Origin: Perognathus longimembris pacificus
Taxonomy: Eukaryota > Chordata > Mammalia > Rodentia > Heteromyidae
Assembly: GCF_023159225.1 (NCBI RefSeq)
Contig: NC_063184.1
Coordinates: 15,613,528-15,677,527 of the forward strand
Length of the DNA: 64,000 bases
Reading direction: 5' to 3'
Shown here: piece by piece, positions 1 through 9,035 of the stretch
How the letters are laid out: every line of letters begins with the position of its first letter
Position numbering within the stretch: the first letter of the stretch is position 1
Position numbers and translations under genes: made by a program
Notes under the pieces: model-generated
The model's database searches: none
Told to the model about the DNA's origin: nothing
The model's input: only the letters and a program-made list of their open reading frames with translations

Positions 1-403
1 ATGATATCACAGAATAAACTATTTTCCTAATATAATTTTATAAGAAAAATAATTTTTTTCCTGAATTATATATTCCACGTATGAGCATAGTAGTAATTTT
101 AGAAGAAAAATCTCAGTAGTTGTATAGCAAGCTCAACAGCTTTTGTTTGATGTAAAATATATGCATGTAAAATACTCTAAAAATGAAATACTGGTAATTT
201 TACTTGAAGAAGTTTTTACTTTATTTACTGAAATAGAGTTGATATCCAAAGGATATCCATTATTGTTTTATTATAAAGGAATGTAATTAATTAGAATATA
301 ACAAGAAGTACTTTATTTATTAAAACTACAGTGGATATGTTCTATATTTAATTATTTTGGTAAATTTTTATGTTAACCTGTTATTATTAAAATTTACCTT
401 TTT

Positions 404-634
404 GCCGGGTACTGGTGGCTCACGCCTGTAAACCTAGCTACTCGTCAAGCTGAGACCTGAGGATTGGTTGGAAACCAGCCTAGGCAGAAAAGTCTGTGAG
501 ATTCCTATCTCCAATAACCTATTCAGAAAAAGCCAGAGTGGCACTGTGGCTCAAGTGGTAGAGTGGTAGCCTTGAGCATAAGAAGCTCAGGAATAGCACC
601 TAGGCTCTGAGTTCAGGCAAAAAAAAAAAAAAAA
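404..634 (+). repeat. B1-ID dimeric SINE
   Basis: The left half is Alu/B1-like (GTGGCTCACGCCTGTAA... AGCTACTC). The right half is ID/tRNA-Ala-like (GGCTCAAGTGGTAGAG... CTGAGTTCAGG). It ends in an A-tail. Confidence 0.85.
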
Positions 635-741
635 GTTTACTTTTAGCAAATCATTCATGATATCATTTTATGGCAAATATATTCAGACCTTGCCTCTCTT
701 TTTTGTCTGATAGATTTTAGTGTTTTGTGATTAGAACAAAA

Positions 742-892
742 AAAAAATTTTTTTTTTTGGCCAGTCTAGCACTCTACCACTTGAGCCACAGCACCACTTC
801 TGGCTTTTTCTATATGGTGGTACTGAGGAATCGAACCCAGGGCTTCATGCTTGCTAGGCAAACACTCTACCACTAGGCCATATTCCCAGTCC
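742..892 (-). repeat. ID-dimer SINE (IDL type), internally shortened
   Basis: Read on the - strand it starts GGACTGGGAATATGGCC, contains GGGTTCGATTCC (B box), and ends at an A-tract, seen as T-rich sequence near 740. The distal part of the second ID unit is missing. Confidence 0.8.
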
Positions 893-1005
893 TAGAACAA
901 AATTTTACTGTGAAAAAAAGTTTGTTGCTGTTCACATGTAACAAGCAAATGGTTTCTTAACTACAGGAATGGCAAAAAGGTGTTTTTACTTAAAAACATT
1001 TGAGT

Positions 1006-1230
1006 AGGGCACCAGTGGCTCACACCTATAATCCTAGCTACTCAAGAAGCTGAGATCTTGAGGATCAAGGTTCGAAGCCAGCTGGGGCAGACTTTATCTC
1101 CCAACTAGTCACTAAAAAGCTGAAAGTGGCGCTGTGGCTCAAGTGGTTGAATGCTAGTCTTGAATACAAAAGCTCAGTTACAGAGCCCAAGCCCTGAGGT
1201 CAAGCCCCAGGACTGGCACCAGAAAAAAAA
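1006..1230 (+). repeat. B1-ID dimeric SINE
   Basis: Starts GGGCACCAGTGGCTCACACCT, continues through the ID-like unit (GGCTCAAGTGGTTGAATGC) to CCAGGACTGGCACC plus an A-tail. Confidence 0.8.
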
Positions 1231-1554
1231 AATAGTTTGAGAAATTTTATTTTCCACAATGAAATGTAAGAAATTACTTTTCCTCCATGTTTGTGATCTT
1301 TAATTTCCTTTGTCCTGATTTTATTACAAACTATATGTTGTCCCATTGAAAAGCAGGACCCTGCAATGGCAAAACACTGAAATAAAGTGTCAAATACATA
1401 GAACTTGTTTCTTGTTTATATTTCATAAGTCTTTTAAAATTGTTACATGTAAGTTTTCCTTGATTAGGAATGTTGGAAAGCTACTTAGCTATATAGCAGG
1501 CAGTTTTGTGTGGAGTTGTTTTTTGTTTGTTTGCTTGCTTGCTTGTTTTTTAAG

Positions 1555-1850
1555 ATTCTGCTTGCTAGGCAGGTGCTGTACCCCTTGAGCCACATACCAG
1601 TTGCTTTCACAATAGGATCTTACTATTTTTTTGTGGTAGAGGAAGCATGTTGCCCAAGCCAGTGTGGGCTCTGATCCACCAATTTCTGCTTCATTCTTCT
1701 CCACGTAGCTGAGATAACAGGAACAATGCCACCAAACTATAGGTTGAGATCAGAGAGGGATCTCATTAACATTTCACCCAAGTGAGCCTCAAACCACAAT
1801 ACTCGTGATCTATACCTCCTGAGTAGCTAGGATTACGGTCTTCTGGATTT
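1555..1850 (-). repeat. Old decayed B1-ID SINE
   Basis: On the - strand the order is a B1-like part (TAATCCTAGCTACTCAGGAG near 1830) and then an ID-like end (CTCAAGGGGTACAGCACC near 1590). It is strongly diverged and the limits are approximate. Confidence 0.55.
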
Positions 1851-2285
1851 TTTTTTCTTATTTTACAAGTACTATACACTTCCAAACAATTGCTTTTGTG
1901 TATACACAGATAGTTCATAGTGCTAGAATTATTACTTCGTAATGAATGGTAATTTTTACAACTTTACAGTTTGTATACAACTGTTGTCTTTTTCTCAATA
2001 AATACTGATCTGATCTTAATCTCGGGCATCTCCTGAATATCCTGGGTATAAACATTTTTGTCTGTTAAGAATGGATTCAACTTTGGAATGATACTCAGTC
2101 ATTTTGAGCATAATCTAAAGAATTAGATGTTTGTCTGAGTTAGGTAATACCTTTTTTTTGGAGTAAAAAATTAGCTAAAATGCTTTCAGATTTTGTATTA
2201 TAGCTTTCTACTGAATCCTAAAGCAATTGCCAAAGGGCATTTCATACAGTTTCTTTTGGAATCATTTCAACAAGAATGTGTCATC

Positions 2286-2502
2286 AGGTGCTGCTAAGTT
2301 ATGCTTGTAAACCTATGTAGCTGCTCAGGAAGTTGAGATCTGATTGTGGATTGACAAATGCTCTTGACTTATCTTCAATTAACCAGCAAAATGTGAGACT
2401 GGAGAAGTGGCTCACGTGGTAGAGATCCAACCATGAATGAAAAAGCCAAGCCAGGGGGCAAAGCCCTGAGTTCAAACCTCAGTACTGGTTGGGAAGGGGA
2501 GG
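2286..2502 (+). repeat. Old B1-ID SINE
   Basis: Diverged copy with GCTTGTAAACCTATGTAGCTGCTCAGGA followed by GTGGCTCACGTGGTAGAG and CCCTGAGTTCAAACC. It lies 210 bp upstream of the INTS12 terminal exon. Confidence 0.65.
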
Positions 2503-2709
2503 GCGTTGCAAATAGTAGCAAACCCACTAGCTATGTATATTTTATTTCAGATCAGCTTAATAGAAACCTAACTTTGTGATAAAATTTAAACTTTGTAAGT
2601 TATTACTTTTGTATAAAAACCTAACAAGCCTGTTATAGGCAAGGATATAAGTATTTTTTATACTTGGCTCTAATGTAAGATTTATTTTTGTGTGTTTGTT
2701 TTGTTTTAG

Positions 2710-3294
2710 CCATCCACAGTTATTTCAGGAAACTCTTCTAGTAACAATGTTTCCTCTTCGGTAACTAGTGGCCTAACTGGATGGGCGGCTTTTGCAGCCA
2801 AAACTTCCTCAGCGGGTCCCTCAACAGCAAAATTGAGTTCAACAACACAAAACAATAGTGGGAAACCTACCACTTCTTCAGCTAACCAGAAGCCTGTGGG
2901 CTTGACTGGTCTGGCAACAACTTCTAAAAGTGGAATAGGTTCCAAAATAGGTTCTGGTAATAACACCACACCCACTGTACCATTGAAACCACTTCCACCG
3001 CTAACCTTAGGCAAAACTGGCCTGAGCCGCTCAGTTAGTTGTGACAATGTCAGCAAAGTAGGTCTTCCTAGTCCTAGTAGTTTAGTTCCAGGAAGCAGCA
3101 GCCAACTAAGTGGAAATGGAAATGGTGGTACTTCAGGCTCCAGTGGAAGTACCACTAGCAAAACCACTTCAGACTCAAGCAGCACTCCATCAGCGTCCCT
3201 TAAAGGCCCAACTTCACAAGAATCACAGCTCAACGCTATGAAGCGATTGCAGATGGTCAAGAAGAAAGCTGCCCAAAAGAAACTCAAGAAGTAG
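2710..3294 (+). CDS. INTS12: INTS12, terminal coding exon (C-terminal 194 residues)
   Basis: The exon follows a pyrimidine-rich acceptor ending in TTTTAG at 2709, enters in phase 0 with Pro-Ser-Thr-Val, and runs open to TAG at 3292-3294. The product is a Ser/Thr/Gly-rich low-complexity tail ending in a basic helix ([19 protein letters not shown]...). I recognise this as the C-terminus of Integrator complex subunit 12, where the human protein is about 462 residues. Known role: INTS12 is a nuclear PHD-finger subunit of Integrator, which cleaves snRNA 3' ends and terminates promoter-proximal transcription. The PHD finger and all earlier exons lie upstream of position 1, so at least 2.7 kb of the last intron is present here. 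The exon has no frameshift or internal stop. An opposite-strand ORF over the same bases is a shadow of its biased composition. Very likely functional. Confidence 0.95.
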   Translation, partial: PSTVISGNSSSNNVSSSVTSGLTGWAAFAAKTSSAGPSTAKLSSTTQNNSGKPTTSSANQKPVGLTGLATTSKSGIGSKIGSGNNTTPTVPLKPLPPLTLGKTGLSRSVSCDNVSKVGLPSPSSLVPGSSSQLSGNGNGGTSGSSGSTTSKTTSDSSSTPSASLKGPTSQESQLNAMKRLQMVKKKAAQKKLKK

Positions 3295-3379
3295 CATAGC
3301 CAAGTAGGTTTGTATATCAATCATCTACTTTAATGGTAAAAAACAAAAAACAATTATTGTTAGCACATGAACACAATTT

Positions 3380-3385
3380 AATAAA
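3380..3385 (+). terminator. INTS12: Proximal poly(A) signal of INTS12 (AATAAA)
   Basis: Consensus AATAAA 86 nt after the stop codon. It would give a short 3' UTR isoform. Confidence 0.5.
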
Positions 3386-3887
3386 AAATCTTGAGAATCA
3401 AAGTTCTATTGTTTCTTTACAATGCTAAATATTATTTAGTCAAACTTGGAACCTTTCTTATTATAAAGCTAACATTTTTTTGTTAAAATGACTGATTCTT
3501 GATGAGACCTGCAGAAGATTGATAATATATGCAAATTTAAAAGACACTGTTCACCTAAAAAGAGTTGATCCTGCTGAATGAGGTGCCTTACAGGGATGAT
3601 CCAACATAAGGACTTTTTAGTGCTTTCCTTCCAATATGCTGAGTGTTCTGTTCCAATCATCACCCTCTCGGGAATTGATTCTGTGTTTTCAATTACTGTG
3701 TCTTTTTTCAAAATTTTTTGTGATTGATTTCTCATTCCCTGTATGTATATTAAACTCTAAATCACTTTGTGTAAGAATTGATCTCCTCCAACAGATTGTA
3801 CATTCTCATACTCCTTTAATACACCCCTTTTCTCAAAGTGACCACATTTCCTGACATTACCAATGTAATATATACTTGTATATATTC

Positions 3888-3893
3888 AATAAA
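3888..3893 (+). terminator. INTS12: Distal poly(A) signal of INTS12 (AATAAA)
   Basis: Consensus AATAAA in TTCAATAAAAGGAG, followed by a GT-containing stretch (TTAGTGTG) about 20 nt downstream, as expected for a cleavage site near 3910. Confidence 0.6.
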
Positions 3894-4139
3894 AGGAGAA
3901 TTTTGATTCATCCTTAGTGTGCACATTTCTGAGAATTATTGAGAAAATGATCTATTTTCATAAATCTCTGTAGATGGGAAATGACTTGTTTACACACAAC
4001 TTCTTCCTGTACCATGAAGGAAAGAAAAGGCTGTTTATACTGCTTAAAATGTTAGCATTTTACCTCATTTTAGTTAACTTTGTATACAAGATGCTCCTGT
4101 GTAATGATTACTTCTAGAGATTGTTTTGCACATTAAGTC

Positions 4140-4612
4140 TGTGTATGATTTGAATGTGGATTGATTCCCAAAGTTCATGTGTTAAGAGTTCACTGCCCAG
4201 GGTAGCAATGGTAAGAGGTGGTAAGCCGATTAAGAGGTGACGCCCAGTGGAAATTCCTAAGGGTCACCCTTGGAAAGAACTAAAGTGCTTTTCCTGTGTT
4301 CTGTGAGTTCTCATAAGAACAAGGAGTTATAAAAGATTAAGCCTGGAGCTGGGAATGTGGCTTAGTGGTAGAGTGCTTGCTTTTTAGGCATGAACCCTCA
4401 GTTCAATTCCTCAGTACCATATACACACAAAAAAGCTGGAAGTGGTGCGGTGGCTCTAGTAGTAGAGTGCTAGCCTTGAACAAGAAGCTCAGGAACAGTG
4501 CCCAGGTCCTGAATTCAAGCACCAGGACTGGCAAAAAGTTTTTAAAAAGGTTATTAATCCTGGCCCCTGACTTGCTCTTTGCCTTCAGATGACAAGGTTC
4601 ATTAAATGAGTT
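4140..4612 (+). mobile_element. Solo MaLR-type LTR (rodent MT/ORR-like), interrupted by a SINE
   Basis: The segment 4140-4346 (TTTGAATGTGGATTGATTCCCAAAGTTCATG..., AGAGGTGACGCCCAGTGG, TTCTCATAAGAACAAGGAGT) and its continuation at 4556-4612 (CCTGGCCCCTGACTTGCTC) have the layout of an ERVL-MaLR long terminal repeat. No internal retroviral coding sequence follows. Family placement is from memory of consensus wording, so the subfamily is uncertain. Confidence 0.55.
4347..4543 (+). repeat. ID-dimer SINE inserted in the MaLR LTR
   Basis: Starts AGCTGGGAATGTGGCTTAGTGG and ends CACCAGGACTGGCAAAAAG. The flanks AAAAGATTAAGCCTGG and AAAAGGTTATTAATCCTGG look like an aged target-site duplication, so the SINE is younger than the LTR. 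Confidence 0.75.
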
Positions 4613-5847
4613 TTCAACTATTTTTAGTGTGCTTATCAGACAAAAACTCCCTAATTGAGGCCCTTCTGCATTTCAAGTTTATATGATTCTGTTTCCTAAC
4701 GAAGATGTGGTAGTATTGTTTATTCGTATCAGATTATACATATATTGCATAGAAATTAATCTTACCAAAATAGAACATAATGTTTAAAATTATATAAGAA
4801 ATTAGAGAAAGCCATGAGTACATTTATAACCATACTGATTTTTAAGTAATTGATGAAGAATATATTCCTTAGATTATTTAATAACATCTCATTCCAGTAT
4901 TTTCTAAAGTATGGGTTATTTTTCTGAAAAAAAAAGAACAAAAAAAAAAAAAAACAGGCAAACTGTATCTAGCTAAAGTATGTTGTGAGAGCTATAGCTG
5001 GCCTGCAGAGACTCAGTCCTGCAGAGGCTCAGTTTGAATCTAGTAGCCCTGAAATAAAGGTATGTTATATTGGAATAGTTTAAAAGTCACAGTGAATTAG
5101 TGATGGACTTAGAGACCGTAGAAAGGACTAACTAAAAAGCTTATAAAACCATAACTTTTTTAAACTAGTGATCTCTCTCTGAAAATATAAAAATGTCCAA
5201 TATCTGCTAGTCAGTGAAATTTAATTACCAACTATAGTGTAATGTGCTAATTTATCTTGAGTACTATGGGGTCTACATGTTTTCAATATTAGTGCATTGA
5301 GTATAGTATGAGGCCATAATTACTACAAATGGGATGTGTGATATTTGGCTTTTGCTGTCTTGAGAGAACTGTTTCTTTCATTGACAGCTTTGTAAGGTTT
5401 TGAAATTGACAGAAATCCAAAGAGCTCGAGAAGATTTTGCATTTCAGTTTTATTAATCACCTAAACTACATTCATCCCAAATAGTGACAGGCACTTAATA
5501 CCAATCTCTAAAAATCTAATGTATTTGATTATATGGAATATTTCAGTAGTTTAAAGTTTGACATACATTGCACTGCTCTGATTAAAAATGTGCATTGTAC
5601 CTCTTCTACATTGTTCAACCTTCATTCTTGGGATACTTTCTTGAAGTATTTTTACACTGTTGGATTAATTTACATTCTCTAAACTTGAATATGTGTACTT
5701 TAAGTTGAAGGTCTCTATGTTAAAATAAATGTTACACATCCACTTGTTATAAAAAGAGAATTAGCTACAAAATTTCCCCTTCATTCTTGGTTAAGAAAGC
5801 TACTTGTGAGAATCCTATTCTGTACAATCTTAATTTTTTTAAAGCCT
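4613..5847. other. Intergenic sequence without recognised genes
   Basis: AT-rich sequence between the MaLR LTR and the SINE split by the L1. There is an A-tract at about 4940-4954 and no coding exon. I see nothing else I can name. Confidence 0.6.
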
Positions 5848-5998
5848 AAAATAGACATTGGTGGCTCATGCCTGCAATCCTAGTTCTTCAGGAGGCTAAG
5901 ACCTGAGGGTCACAGCCAGCTGGAGCAGGAAATTCCATTAGACTCATCTCCTATTAGCTACAAAAATTAAAAATAATTTTTTAAAAAGCTAAAGTAGA

Positions 5999-7786
5999 CC
6001 TTCTCTCCCTTCTCTCTGGCCATGGATCATCTTGGCCACAGGCCAACAGTTTGAATTCTAAAGAGAGGGAAGATGGCGCCGCCACAGTAGGGAGGCACCC
6101 CAACTCGCTCCAACTGAATAGCAAGCTAGGAACTCCAGCACCCAACACCCCATCAAGAACCCAGCAAAACCAACAACCAGAAGCAACAGAGAAACACAGG
6201 AAACAAACAAAAAAACAAAAAGAAGAGCCTATAACCTACACGGAGCCAGAAAATCTCCGGGGTACCCTCCCCCATCCGCCGACCCTAGCCCGAACAGGGT
6301 CAGGCTGGAAAAGGGGACCCAGCGCCGGCAAGTGGGGCCATAGACCTTCAGCCACCAGAGAAGCAACAGCCGAAAAGTCACACCAGGAGTTCCACGGACC
6401 CCAGACGGAGCGCAAAACAACTGAGACAGACGGCGGCGCGGGACCAAGTGGCCTGGCAGCGGCCTGGGACCGAACAGCTGGGAACCAGGCGGCGCAGACA
6501 GGGAGAGCTGGGACCACCACCACCAAACGACCGAGCGCCGCACCCCAGCACCACAGCCCCGAAAAGCCCACAGCAACACGGGACACACACACAATCCAGG
6601 ACCAGTAAGTTCCCCATTACCCCCGCCCCCCAAATGGGAGACCAGCTCTAACAGAGACCCAAACCCTACAAAGAAGCTAGAGCTCCCTCCCTACCCCGAG
6701 GGAACAAAGGAGCCACGCCAAGGCATTCCCCCAACCCCCAGCAGAGGAGCCAGAACCTGGCCGCACTGCCCCCCCAACCCCCCAGCAGGGGCCTGGGGTC
6801 TGGTAGGCATTGGAAGCCCCACCTGAGGCACCTGGTCCTCGCTGTCTTTTTGAACAACAACCACAGACTCGCAGGTGTACAATACCAGCCCAGCAGGGAC
6901 ATCTGGGTCCAAAAACACGCCCTCCTCACAGCGGAGGCGCAGAGTCTGTGGGCACCAACCCGAGCCCGGACACTTGATCCTACCGGGGCCCACCCATACC
7001 TCCCCCCACAGCAAACTCGCAAGAGGGCACAAGCACTCTCCAAAAACTCGGGCCAACACGCCCCCAAAGGAAACACTAGAGTGCACACGCACGTGCCCCC
7101 CGGAGGGCCAGCGTGGGCCAGCGTGCTAGTCCTCCAGCAGGAGGATCATCTGCCCAACCCCCTGCGGGAGCACACAAGCGGGCAAGCTGCAACACCCACC
7201 ACACAGGTGGGCAGAGCCCCTCAATGGCAGCGCCTGCTCTGATAGGCGCGCGCCACACAGGCGGGCAGGGTCCCCCAGCGGCAGTGCCCGCGGTAGGCGC
7301 ACCCCGCACAGGGGGGCAAGCTGCCTCTCAGCGGCAATTCTCAATCTGAGAGGTGAGCTCTGACCAAGCTACCAAGTGGAAAAAAGATCCGAAGAAGAGA
7401 AAAGCCTCCATGCCACGCTGAATCAGCAACCAGCAAACCCCCACCAGGGGCACGCTAGGGTCAGCACAACACAGCGGCAGGACACTGTCCCACAGAGAAA
7501 GACACAGAACCTACCCACCCCCAAGTGCAGTGAGGGTGACCACCTCGGCAACAACTGAGATGGGCACACTCACCCACTGGGCAGTAAGGTTCAACAGCCA
7601 AACTCAGACCCAGAGCCAGGACACAAACAAGTCTCCCACTGACAGACCAGTGGGAACCAGCACAAAGCCAAACCAGGGAAGCCACCCTCAGATCTCCAGA
7701 TACGCAAATCACAAAGAAATATAACAAATTTCACCAAAGGGCAAGCCAACTCGCCAGCTTCATAAAGCAGCACGACTGAAGAGGAG
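5999..7786 (+). promoter_or_regulatory. L1 5' UTR with internal promoter region
   Basis: About 1.8 kb, GC- and CpG-rich against an AT-rich background, directly upstream of ORF1. AAGATGGCG at about 6070 resembles the YY1-type site near the start of many L1 promoters. From 7171 to about 7340 there are degenerate repeats around the core CACACAGGYGGGCA. Several overlapping ORFs here on both strands look like products of CpG-rich composition, not genes. Confidence 0.75.
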
Positions 7787-8770
7787 ATGGAGAATAAAAA
7801 AACAACTGAGGCTATGCTATCAGAAATGATGGAAAGCCTCAGAAATGAAATCAGAAAACAATCCCAGGAGTTCAGAGTGGAAGTCTCCAAGGACATCCAG
7901 GAAGCCAAGAAAGAAATGGAAGCAAAAAGGGATACAGTGCAAACCTCCGTCAAAGAAGACCTTAACATCCTGAGAAGTGAAATGCATGAAGAAATAGATT
8001 TAAAATACAACTCTTTAAAGGAAGAAATTTCCACGATGAGAGCTGATCTGGCAACCATAAATAGCTCTCTGACATCCATAAACTCCGCACTTGAATCCAC
8101 AGCACAAAGAATTGACCATATGGAAGCCAGAATTTCTCTCTTGGACGATGATGAAGCCGATAAGAACCAGAAAATTACCACACACCAAGAAACGGTAAAG
8201 CTTCAGGGCAGACTAATCCAGGAGCTAGTGGACAAAGACAAGAGATATAATCTGCGCATAATTGGAATAGAAGAAGGAGCCAAATACCAGAGCAGAGGGC
8301 TTCAAAATATTCATAATAAAGTGATTGCGGAAAACTTCCCCAATCTCACAAGGGACCCCATCCAGGTAACCGAAGCCTATAGGACACCTGGCAGACCAGA
8401 TCCTATAAAAGCCACGCCAAGGCACATAATATTCAAGACTTCAGATCTCAAGAATAAAGAGCAAATTTTGAATGCAGCCAAAGTGAAGAAAGAAATTTAT
8501 TACAATGGGAAGAGGATCCGAATAACAGCAGACCTCTCCACACAAACCTACCACATAGGAAGAGAATGGAAAAACACCATCCAGGTCCTACAAGCCAACA
8601 ATTGCCAACCTAAAATAAAATATCCAGTGAAGCTGGAGTTCATATTCGAGGGGAAAACCAGATCTTTCCATAGCAAAGAGGATCTAAAGGAGTATGTGAA
8701 TAAAAAACCAGCCCTACAGCAAATTCTAAGAGGGAACTCCCACCCAACAGAAATCGTACAGGTCACATAG
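7787..8770 (+). CDS. L1 ORF1 protein, 327 residues, open
   Basis: L1 ORF1p is a trimeric RNA-binding chaperone that coats L1 RNA in the cytoplasm. The frame is uninterrupted from ATG at 7787 to TAG. Residues about 1-125 are heptad-rich and charged (coiled coil). About 150-250 form the RRM-like core (YNLRIIGIEEG). The rest is the C-terminal domain, with PRHIIFKTSD, YNGKRIRITADLS and the REW motif. Length and order fit mammalian ORF1p. It is odd that it stays open while ORF2 of the same element has several frameshifts and stops. That may be chance on a fairly young insertion. Confidence 0.92.
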   Translation: MENKKTTEAMLSEMMESLRNEIRKQSQEFRVEVSKDIQEAKKEMEAKRDTVQTSVKEDLNILRSEMHEEIDLKYNSLKEEISTMRADLATINSSLTSINSALESTAQRIDHMEARISLLDDDEADKNQKITTHQETVKLQGRLIQELVDKDKRYNLRIIGIEEGAKYQSRGLQNIHNKVIAENFPNLTRDPIQVTEAYRTPGRPDPIKATPRHIIFKTSDLKNKEQILNAAKVKKEIYYNGKRIRITADLSTQTYHIGREWKNTIQVLQANNCQPKIKYPVKLEFIFEGKTRSFHSKEDLKEYVNKKPALQQILRGNSHPTEIVQVT

Positions 8771-8837
8771 ACAGAAACAGAAAGAAACTACAATAGCCAG
8801 AGCCCAACAGAAAGAGTAGCTCACTAAAGACAAGAAA

Positions 8838-9013
8838 AAAAAAGTGAACTGAACACCTGGGGGGGGGGGGAAGGGAAAGGGGGAGAGGGAGGGGGGTATG
8901 AGGGACAAGGTAACAAAGAGTACAAGAAATGTATTCAAAGCCTAATGTATGAAACTGTAACCTCTCTGTACATCAGTTTGATAATAAAAATTTGAAGAAA
9001 AAAAAAAAAAAGA
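8838..9013 (+). mobile_element. L1-type 3' UTR end with poly(A), lying between ORF1 and ORF2
   Basis: This contains TGAACTGAAC, a G-rich polypurine tract, ACAAGAAATGTA, CTGTAACCTCTCTGTACATC, AATAAA at 8983-8988 and an A-tract. The same unit recurs at 62430-62600 (+), 31198-31425 (-), 30400-30500 (+) and 40438-40560 (+). It is also related to the last 130 bp of the L1 carrying it. Either a truncated L1 end inserted into the spacer, or the L1 lineage carries an internal 3' end. A clean target-site duplication cannot be read because the flanks are A-rich. Confidence 0.8.
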
Positions 9014-9035
9014 GGAAAAACAGCCCAACAAGAAA

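Larger units (their letters stand above)
1..2709 (+). other. INTS12: Last intron of INTS12 (partial)
   Basis: This sequence precedes the terminal INTS12 exon and has no other coding exon I can recognise. It holds four or five SINE copies (listed separately). The remainder is AT-rich unique or unrecognisably old sequence. The 5' end of the intron lies outside the window. Confidence 0.75.
3295..3915 (+). other. INTS12: INTS12 3' UTR
   Basis: This is AT-rich non-coding sequence directly after the INTS12 stop. It contains two AATAAA hexamers, at 3380-3385 and 3888-3893, which would give UTRs of roughly 110 or 620 nt. The end is inferred from the second signal plus about 20 nt. No repeat is recognised inside it. 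Confidence 0.7.

Noticed and set aside
2706..3320. 204-codon open frame on the - strand
   Set aside because: It overlays the INTS12 terminal exon exactly. Its Leu/Val/Glu-rich wording is the complement of the Ser/Thr/Gly codons.
6051..7727. Many overlapping open frames on both strands
   Set aside because: They lie in the CpG-rich L1 5' UTR, with low stop frequency from base composition and no recognisable domain.
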